From: an uncultured Pseudovibrio sp.
GTDB taxonomy: Bacteria; Pseudomonadota; Alphaproteobacteria; Rhizobiales; Stappiaceae
Direction of reading: 5' to 3'
Length of the DNA: 64,000 nucleotides
Assembly (NCBI GenBank): GCA_947496145.1
Contig: CANMBS010000016.1
Coordinates: forward strand, 41,838-105,837
Shown: in pieces, positions 17,779 through 27,147 of the stretch
Position numbering within the stretch: position 1 is the first letter of the stretch
How the letters are laid out: the number at the start of each line of letters is the position of its first letter
Translations under genes and position numbers: made by a program
Notes under the pieces: model-generated
Told to the model about the DNA's origin: nothing
The model's database searches: none
The model's input: only the letters and a program-made list of their open reading frames with translations

Positions 17779-18675
17779 ATGAATAGTAATCTGCATCAGC
17801 TTTCATGGGATCTTATCAGTGTTTTTGTGGCGGTTGCTGAGACTGGCAGTCTTTCCGCAGCCGCTAAAGAGCTCAGGCAAAGCCAGCCAACCATCGGGCG
17901 ACAAATCAAGGCAATAGAGACTGAGCTTGGCGTTTCGCTGTTTTATCGGCATCAGCGCGGCCTCGACCTAACAGCAGATGGTGAGGCTTTGCTGCCCCAC
18001 GCAAAAGCAATGCATGCGGCAGCGGCACAGTTTCTTCTTCATGCAAAGGAACGCAAGCAAAGCGGGTTTGCAGGAACCGTTCGTGTAACAGCAAGCCAGA
18101 TCATCTCAACTTATGTGCTGCCCAGACTGATCGCGGAGTTTCGGCGTATGTACAGAGACATTCAGATTGAGCTTGTGCCATCTGATGACGCACAGAACCT
18201 GTTGTTTCAGGAAGCCGATATTGCCGTTCGCATGTTTACGCCAACACAGCTGGACATCGTTGCCAGAAAGATTGGCGAGACACCACTTGGTCTGTTTGCA
18301 AGCCGTGCTTTTATTGAACGGTTTGGTATGCCTGCAACGCGGGAGGAGCTATTTGCGCTGGACTGGGTTGGCTATGATCAGTCGGACCTGATTTTGCAGG
18401 GTATGCAAGCTGTGGGCTGGCACGTTGAACAGGACTTCTTCAGTGTACGGTGTGATGACAGGGTGACTTATTGGGAGCTGGTTCGCGCCGGGTGTGGAGT
18501 TGGGCTTGGCCAGGTCGGGATTGGTGCAGAAGATGCAAGCCTTGTTCGCATTGAGTTGGAAGCCCCCCTGCCCTCGTTGCCTGTCTGGCTCGCTTCGCCG
18601 CATACACTTAAGCAAATACCCCGCATCAAATTGCTCTTTGATTTTCTGGCTGAACGGCTACCTGAAGCACTTTAA
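17779..18675 (+). CDS. LysR-family transcriptional regulator
   Basis: A 298-residue protein. The winged HTH has GSLSAAAKELRQSQPTIGRQ as recognition region, then the linker helix and a periplasmic-binding-protein-like effector domain (residues 90-295). Length is typical. LysR proteins usually control a divergent neighbour, here the SDR at 16795-17685. The effector is unknown. About 450 bp without a gene follow. Confidence 0.88.
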   Translation: MNSNLHQLSWDLISVFVAVAETGSLSAAAKELRQSQPTIGRQIKAIETELGVSLFYRHQRGLDLTADGEALLPHAKAMHAAAAQFLLHAKERKQSGFAGTVRVTASQIISTYVLPRLIAEFRRMYRDIQIELVPSDDAQNLLFQEADIAVRMFTPTQLDIVARKIGETPLGLFASRAFIERFGMPATREELFALDWVGYDQSDLILQGMQAVGWHVEQDFFSVRCDDRVTYWELVRAGCGVGLGQVGIGAEDASLVRIELEAPLPSLPVWLASPHTLKQIPRIKLLFDFLAERLPEAL

Positions 18676-19131
18676 GTGTTATCTGACAATCAGCCCCCAA
18701 TATTTCATGGACGCACCTTCCCCTAGGGAACTTACCCCGTTATCCTCTGTTAGGCCCTGAAATTTTCTGAAAGAAACGATCGTCTTCCAGCACGCGATCT
18801 GGCGAGTTTCTCTGATAAATAACGAGTTTTAGGGGAGCAGCATTTTATGGGCGCATATCTTACAGGAAATGTCCCGACAAAGATATTCCTCTGATTTAAG
18901 CCCTCAAATTCAAGAGTATAAGTTCCCGAGATTGCCACAATTTACTCAGGGTGTTTTCTTAGGTGCACAAGAAACACCGAAACTTCTTAGCGAGAATGAG
19001 AAGAAAACCTGATCACTGTATTGCGTTGTAGTTGTTTATCTTTTCTTTCTCGCGAGAAGACCAGACATAGCGTGGCCCCACGAAACACTATCATTTTATT
19101 CCATTAGTTTTTTTAAGGAAGGGGTCGCTCC
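18676..19131. other. Noncoding stretch before the type I secretion genes
   Basis: I find no convincing gene or secreted RTX-type substrate here on either strand. AAGGAAGGGG at its right end is the ribosome binding site of the ABC transporter gene, whose promoter is presumably also here. Confidence 0.5.
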
Positions 19132-21351
19132 GTGAGTGATTTTTGCTTGTCCAGCCCTCATGCCCTCAATTCCGAGGAAGGTAGCCATCCAATGCATGAG
19201 GAGCTGGACGCCCTGATTGAGAGCATTGCTTATATCTCCCGCGCCCACGGTAATTTCGTCTCCAAAACAGCCATTACAGCCGGTTTGCCTCTGACAGATG
19301 GAAAGTTGCACTTATCGCAAGTGGAAAAAGCCTCGGAGAACTGTGGTCTGCGAGCGAAAAAACAACCTCTGACCTTTAGCAAAATTTCCCGCGGTGCTCT
19401 GCCTTGCCTATTGATGTTGCACGATAAGTCGTGGCGGTTGCTTGTTGGTTATGATGCGTCTACCCGACAGGCGCATTTGCTTGATCCACTCGCTTTAAAT
19501 GAGCCCCAGTTTCTTAGTACGGATATCCTTCAGCGGGCCTATAGCGGATATGTGGTGTTGTTTTCCTCCATACATGCGAAAGGGAGCGGCGAGCAGCTCA
19601 AGCAATTGGGAACGCACTGGTTCTGGCCAGAGTTCACCCGGTTTTGGCCCGATTACGTCGTTGTTGCGATTGGTACACTTCTCATCAATTGCCTCGCTCT
19701 GGTTTCCCCGCTGTTTATTATGATTGTTTATGATCGTATTTTGCCCAACTTCGCGGTGGCATCACTGTGGACGCTCACTATAGGTGTTGCACTTGCTTTA
19801 GCTGGAGACAGTCTTTTAAAAGTCGCACGATCTTCCATTTTGCACAGCACCGGCAAAACGGCTGATTTGCAGCTTGCTTCGAAAATCTTTGCACACATGC
19901 AAAGGGTTGACTTTGCCGCCAGGACGAAAAGTTCTGGTGACTATGCCGGGGCCGTTCAGGACTACGAAAAACTGCGGGAGTTTTTCAGCTCCACGGCCTT
20001 AACTGCTCTGCTGGACTTTTGTTTTGCTGGTCTCTTCATCGCTATCCTGTTCTTCATTGTTGGCCCGATTGCGTGGATTCCGCTTCTGGCAATACCTCTT
20101 GTCTGTGTGATGAACCTCATTGCGCAGTTGCCTCTTGAGCGTGCGGTGCAAGCCTCCAGCGCAGAAACCAACACAAGGCAGAGTATTTTGATGGAAACGC
20201 TCAGCGGCCATGACACCGTTCGGGCGCTGAACGCAGAAGCGCATATGCAGGCGCGGTGGGAGCAATCTACGGAGCGTAGCGGTGAGGTTCTTTCCAAAAG
20301 CAGATACTGGTCGAATCTGGCGATGGTGGGAACAGGACATGTGCAGGGGATGGTGTCTGTTCTGATCATCGTTTGGGGTGTTTACCGGGTTGAAGCCGGA
20401 CTGGTGAATATGGGTGGGCTTATTGCTGCCATGATGCTGTCTTCCCGGGTGCTGGCTCCCATCTCCTCCATTGCAAATGCGATGATGCGCCTACGGCAGG
20501 TGCTTCAGAGCTACAGGCAGTTAGATGAGCTTTTGAAGCTGCCGACTGAGCGGCAACCGGGGCGGGCGAGCGCAAATTTACTTCGGTGTCGTGGGGAGGT
20601 GACGTTTCAAAACGTGAGCTTCACCTATCCCCTTAGCGAAAAACAAAGCGTTACGCAGTTCAGCTTTTCTGTTGAACCGGGGTCTACGGTAGGTCTGATT
20701 GGCTGTGTTGGCTCTGGCAAATCCACAATCGGGCGGCTCATGTGCGGGCTGCGCTATCCAAGTGAAGGGGCTGTGCTGATTGATGGCATTGATACCCGCC
20801 AGTTTGACCCCACAGACCTACGCAGGTTTGTGGGGTTTCTTTCGCAGGAGAACACCCTGTTTCAGGGCAGTTTGCGGGATAATCTATGCCTTGGTCTGCC
20901 TCACCTTACTAATGAGGAGATAGAGGAGGTGAGCTCGGTCGTGGGCCTTAGCCCATTCGTGCGGAAACACCCGGCAGGCTATAATATGATGGTAGGAGAA
21001 AATGGCTCTGCCCTTTCTGGCGGGCAGCGGCAATGTGTTGCTCTGGCGCGTATTTTACTGCGCAAGCCCAAAATTTTGTTTCTGGATGAACCTTCCAGTC
21101 AGCTCGACCTTGCTGCGGAGCAGAAACTGTTGCAGGGATTGCAGCGCTACACAGACGGGTCTCTCACCTTGTTCATCAGCACGCACCGCCCTTCCCTGCT
21201 GAAGTTGACGGATCGTCTCATCGCTCTGGATCAGGGGCGTCTTGTGGCAGATGGCCCGAGTGATGAGGTGACACAGCAACTTCAGCGCCCACGACTTCGT
21301 GAAGTACCGCGTCCTTCGCAAGTGCCATTGGCTGAAAGGCTCAGAGCATGA
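19132..21351 (+). CDS. Type I secretion ABC transporter, HlyB/LapB-like permease-ATPase
   Basis: A 739-residue inner-membrane exporter with three parts. An N-terminal C39-like domain (about residues 20-155) has lost the catalytic Cys (LIESIAYISRAHG), so it should dock but not cleave substrate. A six-helix ABC membrane domain follows, from about residue 180. The nucleotide-binding domain has Walker A GCVGSGKST near residue 523, LSGGQRQ near 628 and LFLDEP near 650. This architecture exports large unprocessed RTX-type proteins. The GTG start follows AAGGAAGGGG; an ATG at 19192 is an alternative. It is coupled to the HlyD gene by ATGA. Confidence 0.88.
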   Translation: MSDFCLSSPHALNSEEGSHPMHEELDALIESIAYISRAHGNFVSKTAITAGLPLTDGKLHLSQVEKASENCGLRAKKQPLTFSKISRGALPCLLMLHDKSWRLLVGYDASTRQAHLLDPLALNEPQFLSTDILQRAYSGYVVLFSSIHAKGSGEQLKQLGTHWFWPEFTRFWPDYVVVAIGTLLINCLALVSPLFIMIVYDRILPNFAVASLWTLTIGVALALAGDSLLKVARSSILHSTGKTADLQLASKIFAHMQRVDFAARTKSSGDYAGAVQDYEKLREFFSSTALTALLDFCFAGLFIAILFFIVGPIAWIPLLAIPLVCVMNLIAQLPLERAVQASSAETNTRQSILMETLSGHDTVRALNAEAHMQARWEQSTERSGEVLSKSRYWSNLAMVGTGHVQGMVSVLIIVWGVYRVEAGLVNMGGLIAAMMLSSRVLAPISSIANAMMRLRQVLQSYRQLDELLKLPTERQPGRASANLLRCRGEVTFQNVSFTYPLSEKQSVTQFSFSVEPGSTVGLIGCVGSGKSTIGRLMCGLRYPSEGAVLIDGIDTRQFDPTDLRRFVGFLSQENTLFQGSLRDNLCLGLPHLTNEEIEEVSSVVGLSPFVRKHPAGYNMMVGENGSALSGGQRQCVALARILLRKPKILFLDEPSSQLDLAAEQKLLQGLQRYTDGSLTLFISTHRPSLLKLTDRLIALDQGRLVADGPSDEVTQQLQRPRLREVPRPSQVPLAERLRA

Positions 21352-22670
21352 GGGCCTTTTTCAAGAGGTTTACCGTTGCTTCCAGCCCAGTAGAGTTTGC
21401 GGAGTTTCATAGCCCACGACATGCGCGGGGATTAATTTTTGTTAGTGCTGCTGTCATTTTTGTAGTTTTTGTCTGGTCCGCCCTTGCTCATGTTGAGGAG
21501 GTCACTCGTGGGGATGGAAGGATTATTCCTTCTCGTCAAATGCAGGTGGTACAGGCGCCAGAACGCGGGATCGTTTCTGAAGTCGTTTTCTTTGAAGGCG
21601 AAATCGTTGAGCAAGGGGATGTTATTGTTCGGCTGGATAACACCGGGTTCACCTCACAACAGGGTGAGTTGCAGCAAAAGAAGTTTGCATTGCAGGCCCG
21701 TCGTGCTCGCCTCACAGCAGAAGCACAGGACGCTCATCTGGAGATTGATCAGGCTTCTGCCCCCTCCGAACTCTCTGAGTTTTTGGACAGGGAGCTTGAG
21801 GTTTATCACGCTCGGCAAAGAGAGCTTTTAGCGCAGGTGAACGTTTTGAAAAGCCAGTCGGTCCAAAAGGAACAGGACCTGCAACAGCTTGAGGCAGAGG
21901 GGCGTATGCTTGCCTCCAATCTTTCCATTGTGGCCCGCGAACTTGAGATCAAGCAGAAGCTGTTTAACAGCGGCGTTTTGCCTGAGACAGATTTTTTGCA
22001 GCTTAAGCGGCAATACACCACCATGGAAGGTGACCGACAAATACTGGAGGCGTCCCGTGCAAAAGCACAGGCTGCCAGACAAGAAGCCTTGCAGCGGATT
22101 GCATCTGCGCACAGTGCCTTTGCTGCCAAAGCGCAAGCTGAGCTGGTTGCAACACAGGCAGAACTGGCGGTGATTGACGAGCGCTTGCGGGCAGCAAATG
22201 AACGTGTTGACCGCAGTGCACTGGCGGCGCCTGTGCGCGGTGTGATCAACAAACTCAATGTGAGCACGATTGGTGCGGTTGTGCAGCCGGGAGAGCCGCT
22301 GGTTGAGATCGTCCCACTGGAAGACACTTTGCTGGTTGCCGCACGTATACAGCCCCGGCACGTTGCTTTTCTTCACCCCGGACAGGATGTGAGCGTGAAG
22401 ATTACGGCCTATGACTATTCCATCTATGGCGGACTTGACGGGGTGCTTGAGCGGATCAGCCCGGACACCACAGAGGATGAGCGAGGGACTGCATTTTTTA
22501 AGGTGATCGTGCGCACCAAACAGACCCATCTGGGGTCTGAGGCCAAGCCTCTGCCGATAATACCGGGCATGACAGCAAGTATTGACATTCTGACCGGAAA
22601 AAAGAGTGTTCTAAGCTATCTTATCAAGCCCTTGCTGAAGGTGAAGGCCGAAGCCTTCCGGGAGCGTTAG
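21348..22670 (+). CDS. Type I secretion membrane fusion protein, HlyD family
   Basis: A 440-residue adaptor. A short cytosolic N-terminus precedes one membrane helix (LIFVSAAVIFVVFVWSALA), then a lipoyl half-motif, a long alpha-helical hairpin (about residues 105-290, rich in Gln/Glu/Ala/Leu), and a beta-barrel containing APVRGVINKLNVSTIGAVV. It would bridge the ABC exporter to a TolC-type outer membrane channel. No TolC homologue is in the window, so the channel is encoded elsewhere. The start overlaps the stop of the ABC gene. Confidence 0.9.
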   Translation: MRAFFKRFTVASSPVEFAEFHSPRHARGLIFVSAAVIFVVFVWSALAHVEEVTRGDGRIIPSRQMQVVQAPERGIVSEVVFFEGEIVEQGDVIVRLDNTGFTSQQGELQQKKFALQARRARLTAEAQDAHLEIDQASAPSELSEFLDRELEVYHARQRELLAQVNVLKSQSVQKEQDLQQLEAEGRMLASNLSIVARELEIKQKLFNSGVLPETDFLQLKRQYTTMEGDRQILEASRAKAQAARQEALQRIASAHSAFAAKAQAELVATQAELAVIDERLRAANERVDRSALAAPVRGVINKLNVSTIGAVVQPGEPLVEIVPLEDTLLVAARIQPRHVAFLHPGQDVSVKITAYDYSIYGGLDGVLERISPDTTEDERGTAFFKVIVRTKQTHLGSEAKPLPIIPGMTASIDILTGKKSVLSYLIKPLLKVKAEAFRER

Positions 22671-22900
22671 ATCTTATTGACATGCCTTCAACAAACCTTG
22701 CAAAAACGACAGTATCAGGTGGGTTTGTAAAACTCTTATAGTTATGCAGAAGCCGACACAGTATCGGTTATTTTTATGGACCAAGATTATCGTGTTTTAG
22801 CACTCAGATTAAGCGAGATTGTGCGTAATGTTATGTAACGAGCGCTCTGTATGAAGAACATTGATAGTCAACAGGTAAGCTTAATTTTCAAGAGGCTGGA

Positions 22901-23500
22901 ATGGTAAGTGGTTTGCAAGCTATCTTAATCGGTGGAAGCTCACATACTGGCAAAAGCACACTTGCAAAGGAACTTAGTGAACAGCTGGGTTGGAAAACCA
23001 TTTCGACTGACCAGCTCGCCAGACACCCTGGACGACCATGGCCTTCAACCCGACCACAGGTTGCGGAATTCTATTCAAAGTTATCTGAGGAAACGATCTA
23101 CTGGTTTCTGCGGGTGCACCATGAAAACATTTGGCCCAGACTGCATCAGATAATCCGCACTGAGATCACCACACACAGCAGGTTTGTTTTCGAAGGCTCT
23201 GCTTTGAGGCCGGAATTCGTTGCTGAACTCGTTTCAGATCGGCTTCTTGCTTTTTGTCTTTACGCTGATGCCAGTTTCCTTCGGGACAGAATGCGAGCGG
23301 AAAGTCAGTATTGGCAACAAAGCGAAGAACAAAGACAAATCATTGATGTGTTTATCCATCGGTCTCTTAAAGATAATGAGATTTGCTTTGAAGAGGCACA
23401 AAAGCAGGGTATTCCGATTTTAAATGTTGGGACTGCGGACAACATCAGCAATCTGGCGGCAACTATCATGAATAACTGGGCAGCTCCTCGCATGAGTTGA
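22901..23500 (+). CDS. Small P-loop kinase-like protein
   Basis: A 199-residue protein with Walker A IGGSSHTGKST at residues 9-19, followed by KTISTDQLARHPGRPW, where the Asp and Arg sit as in nucleoside/phosphoglycerate kinase-like P-loop enzymes. A lid-like RDRMRAESQYWQQ segment lies near residue 130. It probably phosphorylates a small molecule; neither sequence nor neighbours reveal which. The start follows AGAGGCTGGA. It converges on the frameshifted dehydrogenase. Confidence 0.65.
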   Translation: MVSGLQAILIGGSSHTGKSTLAKELSEQLGWKTISTDQLARHPGRPWPSTRPQVAEFYSKLSEETIYWFLRVHHENIWPRLHQIIRTEITTHSRFVFEGSALRPEFVAELVSDRLLAFCLYADASFLRDRMRAESQYWQQSEEQRQIIDVFIHRSLKDNEICFEEAQKQGIPILNVGTADNISNLAATIMNNWAAPRMS

Positions 23501-23539
23501 GGAGTAAAATCCTCAAGCTGCTTCATGTCAGGCATCTTG

Positions 23540-24714
23540 TTATTGTGCTGTTTCCATTTGCTGCCATGGTGTGCGCGGGTTGAAGCTGTCGAACTTTTGC
23601 CAGAATGGCTGGAAGTCCACCACTTTTCCAGTGGTGCGGGCTTCGTCCAGTGCCAGAGCGGCGACGCCTGCTTCCAAAGCATCAACAACAGATACGGGAA
23701 GGCTTTTCATCTTGCCGCGTAAATAAGCGGCAAGGTCTTCGCACATCATATCATCTGCACCGTAGTGAGCACCGGGGCGACTGTCTGCCTGCGTGTAGTC
23801 TTCTTCCACCAGTGTTTTGCGGGTGTGTGCGTCGGTAACTTTCAGATAACCGCGTACAAAGTCACCCTCTGCCATGCCTTTGGTTCCGATCACGCAAAAG
23901 CGGCGATGTTCGTCGGGGACATTGATGTTGGTGTGAAAGGCCATTGTTGCGCCGCTCTCATATTCAAGGATCGCGGTCTGATGGTCTACGATGTCAGCAT
24001 CTGAGCAGAACGGGTCCTGTGCAGCTTCCCGATGGATGCCTTCTCGTGATACACCTGCGTATCTGTCTCTCGTGGTGGTGCATTCTCAGGAGTGAAGGAT
24101 TTCCTCCCACCAAAGCTGGCAACACGGGAGGGACGTGAGCCTGTTACCATGTTGTAGATATCCAGATCATGACAACATTTTTCCAGCATGAAGCCGCCGG
24201 AGTATCTGGTGTAACGTCGCCAGTCCTGCATGAAGAAAGCCCCGTGATAGGGCGCGATATGCTCGTTGGCTTCGATGGAGACCACATCGCCGATCTGGCC
24301 TGCGGCCTGAGCGCCGCGCAAGTCTCTTGCATGTTGTGCATAACGAAGCACCAGACCGACGAGCACCCGGTCGGCACCGTGGTGTGACAAAAGTTCTGCC
24401 AGTTCCAGAGTTTCGTCCATGGAGATGACGACCGGTTTTTCGGCAAACATGCGCACGCCTGCTTTGAGGCCGAGGCGGATGTGTTCCAGATGCAGATGAT
24501 TTGGAGAGCCGACAAACAGGAGGTCTGCCTGCTCGTTTGCCAGCATCGTTTCCAGAGCGCTATAAGACCTGATCGTCTCATGGTTCCTGAGGCGTTCGAT
24601 CTGATAGGAGTTGGGGTCCACATAAGCCACCACTTCGGCTTCACTCATGTGGGCTTGTAATCTTTCCAGAACGCTGACAGCACGCAGGCCCAGACCAACA
24701 GTGATGATACGCAT
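23540..24714 (-). pseudogene. Frameshifted Gfo/Idh/MocA-family dehydrogenase
   Basis: Two consecutive frames make up one protein of about 391 residues. The N-terminal part starts at 24714 after GAGGAGA with a Rossmann domain (IITVGLGLRAVSVLERL), EKPVV motif and the GGFMLEKCCHDLD catalytic-type segment. The C-terminal part, entered one base out of phase, contains DPFCSDADIVDHQ and runs to 23540. The switch lies within about 24035-24070 and is restored by adding one base, which makes 1,176 nt. Such enzymes oxidise sugars or cyclitols and are common partners of carbohydrate ABC transporters; it is the last gene of this one. It could be a real mutation or a sequencing error. Confidence 0.75.
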
Positions 24715-24724
24715 GTGTGTCTCC

Positions 24725-25825
24725 TCAGGCTGGTTCCAGCACGCCGATACGTTGCTGGGCCAGACCTTCTGTGTCAAAGACGTAGGTGTCTTGCGGTTTG
24801 ATGCTGAGCTTGATGGTCGTGCCTTCGTTTACCGGTGCCATGCCGGGCAGCGAGGCGCAGAAGGTGCTGTGCCCGTCCACTGTGCCATAAGCGATAGAGT
24901 GGGCACCGAGGCGCTCCAGCACATCCACTTCCATGGCAATCGGGCCGTTGTCATCCAGTTGCAAATGTTCCGGACGGATACCTATCTCCACGTTCTCGCC
25001 CGCTTTGATGCCCTTTGCTGCAACAGGCAGGCTCATCACTGCACCGTCTTTGAGCTTTATATGCAGCATATGCTCCTCCACCCGGCTGACGATTGCGGGC
25101 ACGAAATTCATTTTAGGGTGGCCGATGAAGCCAGCGACAAACTTGTTGTGCGGATGCTGGTAAAGGGCCATAGGGCTACCGCATTGTTCAACCACGCCGC
25201 CATTAAGTACCACGATGCGGTCTGCCATAGTCATGGCTTCCACCTGATCGTGGGTTACGTAGATCATCGTGGTATCAAGGCTTTTATGGAGCTTGGAGAG
25301 TTCCACACGCATGTCGCCGCGCAAGGCTGCATCAAGGTTTGAGAGCGGTTCGTCAAACAGGAATATTTTCGGGTTGCGGACAATGGAACGGCCAATAGCA
25401 ACACGCTGGCGCTGACCGCCAGAGAGCTGACCGGGTTTGTGTGTGAGGCGTTCTTCCAGTTGCAGGATTGCTGCGGCTTTGTGCACGCGCTCTTTAATCT
25501 CGTTTTCCGGGCGTTTGGCGACGCGCAAAGGAAAGGCGATGTTTTCAAAAACGGACAGGTGCGGATAGAGCGCGTAGCTCTGAAACACCATGGAGATGCC
25601 CCGGTCAATCGGATGATCATTGGAAACATCCTTACCATCAATGATGATGGAACCTTCAGAGGCGATTTCCAGACCCGCGATGATGCGCAGGAGCGTTGTT
25701 TTTCCGCAGCCGGAAGGGCCAACGAAGACGACGAACTCTTTGTTTTTTATGCAAAGGTTCACGTCTTTCAATACAGTTGTCGGTCCAAATGACTTTACGA
25801 TGTTTTGTAGCTGGAGCGTCGCCAT
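24725..25825 (-). CDS. Carbohydrate ABC transporter ATPase (MalK/UgpC family)
   Basis: A 366-residue ABC ATPase. Walker A GPSGCGKTT, signature LSGGQRQRVAIGRS and Walker B IFLFDEPLSNLDAALR are followed by a C-terminal TOBE/regulatory domain (from about residue 240). This is the CUT1 sugar-transporter type. It is preceded in the operon by the binding protein gene and a 12-bp hairpin, and followed 10 nt later by the frameshifted dehydrogenase. The substrate cannot be read from the sequence. Confidence 0.92.
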   Translation of the reverse strand: MATLQLQNIVKSFGPTTVLKDVNLCIKNKEFVVFVGPSGCGKTTLLRIIAGLEIASEGSIIIDGKDVSNDHPIDRGISMVFQSYALYPHLSVFENIAFPLRVAKRPENEIKERVHKAAAILQLEERLTHKPGQLSGGQRQRVAIGRSIVRNPKIFLFDEPLSNLDAALRGDMRVELSKLHKSLDTTMIYVTHDQVEAMTMADRIVVLNGGVVEQCGSPMALYQHPHNKFVAGFIGHPKMNFVPAIVSRVEEHMLHIKLKDGAVMSLPVAAKGIKAGENVEIGIRPEHLQLDDNGPIAMEVDVLERLGAHSIAYGTVDGHSTFCASLPGMAPVNEGTTIKLSIKPQDTYVFDTEGLAQQRIGVLEPA

Positions 25826-25854
25826 AATATCCGTCTTCTTGCAATCAGGAACGG

Positions 25855-25879
25855 GGAGAGACTGCCGGGCAGTCTCTCC
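25855..25879 (-). terminator. Intercistronic hairpin after the binding-protein gene
   Basis: GGAGAGACTGCC and GGCAGTCTCTCC pair over 12 bp around one base (in practice a 5-nt loop). There is no U run on the minus strand. Hairpins at this spot usually stabilise the binding-protein message above that of downstream genes. Confidence 0.6.
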
Positions 25880-25888
25880 GGGTTTTGC

Positions 25889-27109
25889 TTACTTGAACTC
25901 TTCGAGTTCCTCAGCGGCGATGGCCACGAGATTTTCAGCGCTGTCATCTTTCAGGATGATGCCCTGAATCATGGAGTTAATGGTGGTTTGCATAGCTTTG
26001 AAATCCACGAATAATGGTTCCGGGCCACCTGTTGGGATCGGATCGATGAAGACCTTCCAATAGGGATCATCCATGTAATATGGTTTCTCCCAGCCGAGTT
26101 CTTCATATTTCAGAATCGGAGTGAGGCCCCAGCCATCAGGAGCGTCCAGAGAGTACTGGCTTTCTCCAGAGGTCATCATGCGGGCAAATTCCATCGCCAG
26201 ATCTTCGTGGCCGGAGCCTTTGAATACAGCAAGGGAGTCAGTAATAAGAAGCGTGCCGCTGACCCCGCTTGGACCTGCCGGGATCGGGGCTGCTTTGGTA
26301 TTGATCGTTTCTTTGTGCTGACCACGACCCCATGGACCGTCGATATACATGCCGACTTTGCTGTCGTTGAACAGGTCACGCACCTGTGTCCGCTCAAATG
26401 CGGTCGGGCCATCCTGAGCAACATCGACAAGCTTGCCGTAGAACTTCAGAGTTTCCAGTGTATTCTTGGAGTTTAAGGTGATTTCGTTGGTGGAGGGATC
26501 GATGACCTGACCGCCGTTGGAATACAGGTAGTTTAAGAACTGGTGCATGGTGTTGTCGAAGTCTTTGCCTGTCAGCCCCACCCCTGCTTTACCGGTTTTA
26601 TCCTGGATGGTTTTTGCTGCGGCGTACATCTCATCCCATGTCTTTGGCGCTTCACAGGCAAGGCCAGCTTCCTCGAAGATATCGCAGTTCAGGAACAGAC
26701 CCTTGGTAGAGAATGCACGGGGAAAGCCCCAGAACTTGTCACGGTAGCTCACTGTGCCCAGAACGCCGGGTTGATACGCTTTTTGCTGTTCCTGCGATAT
26801 CTTCACATCAACGATCAGGTCGTTGTCTGCCAGTTGCTTGAGGGTACGCGAACCCATGTAGGATACGGAAGGCGGACTGCCAGCGGAGGCGAGTTTTAAG
26901 GATTTGTCCTGACAGGTGCCCCATGGCAGGCTTTCCATATTGACGGTGTTGCCGGGGAACTTTTCCTCAAATGCTGCAATCACTTTGCGGTCCTGATCCA
27001 GACCGTTATCACCGCAGCGGATAAAATGTAGTTCTGCCGATTGCGCAGCAGATACGCCCATCAAAGCGGCTGCGCTTGCAGCCATTGCAAAAGTCAGTTT
27101 AGTCCGCAT
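25889..27109 (-). CDS. Carbohydrate ABC transporter substrate-binding protein
   Basis: A 406-residue periplasmic protein. The Sec signal peptide covers about residues 1-25 (MRTKLTFAMAASAAALMGVS, cut near AQSAE). The mature part is a bacterial extracellular solute-binding protein family 1 (PF01547-type) with ADNDLIVDV and YIDGPWGRGQH segments. It delivers a sugar-like ligand to the two permeases encoded upstream in the operon. Two cysteine pairs are present, unusual for this class but compatible with the periplasm. The start follows GGAGGAGAAACC. Confidence 0.88.
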   Translation of the reverse strand: MRTKLTFAMAASAAALMGVSAAQSAELHFIRCGDNGLDQDRKVIAAFEEKFPGNTVNMESLPWGTCQDKSLKLASAGSPPSVSYMGSRTLKQLADNDLIVDVKISQEQQKAYQPGVLGTVSYRDKFWGFPRAFSTKGLFLNCDIFEEAGLACEAPKTWDEMYAAAKTIQDKTGKAGVGLTGKDFDNTMHQFLNYLYSNGGQVIDPSTNEITLNSKNTLETLKFYGKLVDVAQDGPTAFERTQVRDLFNDSKVGMYIDGPWGRGQHKETINTKAAPIPAGPSGVSGTLLITDSLAVFKGSGHEDLAMEFARMMTSGESQYSLDAPDGWGLTPILKYEELGWEKPYYMDDPYWKVFIDPIPTGGPEPLFVDFKAMQTTINSMIQGIILKDDSAENLVAIAAEELEEFK

Positions 27110-27147
27110 GGTTTCTCCTCCCAGTAACCAAGGCTATGTAAAAAATG

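Noticed and set aside
22776..22838. A 20-codon ORF after the HlyD gene
   Set aside because: Too short, no family resemblance, and no evidence that it is a secreted peptide substrate.
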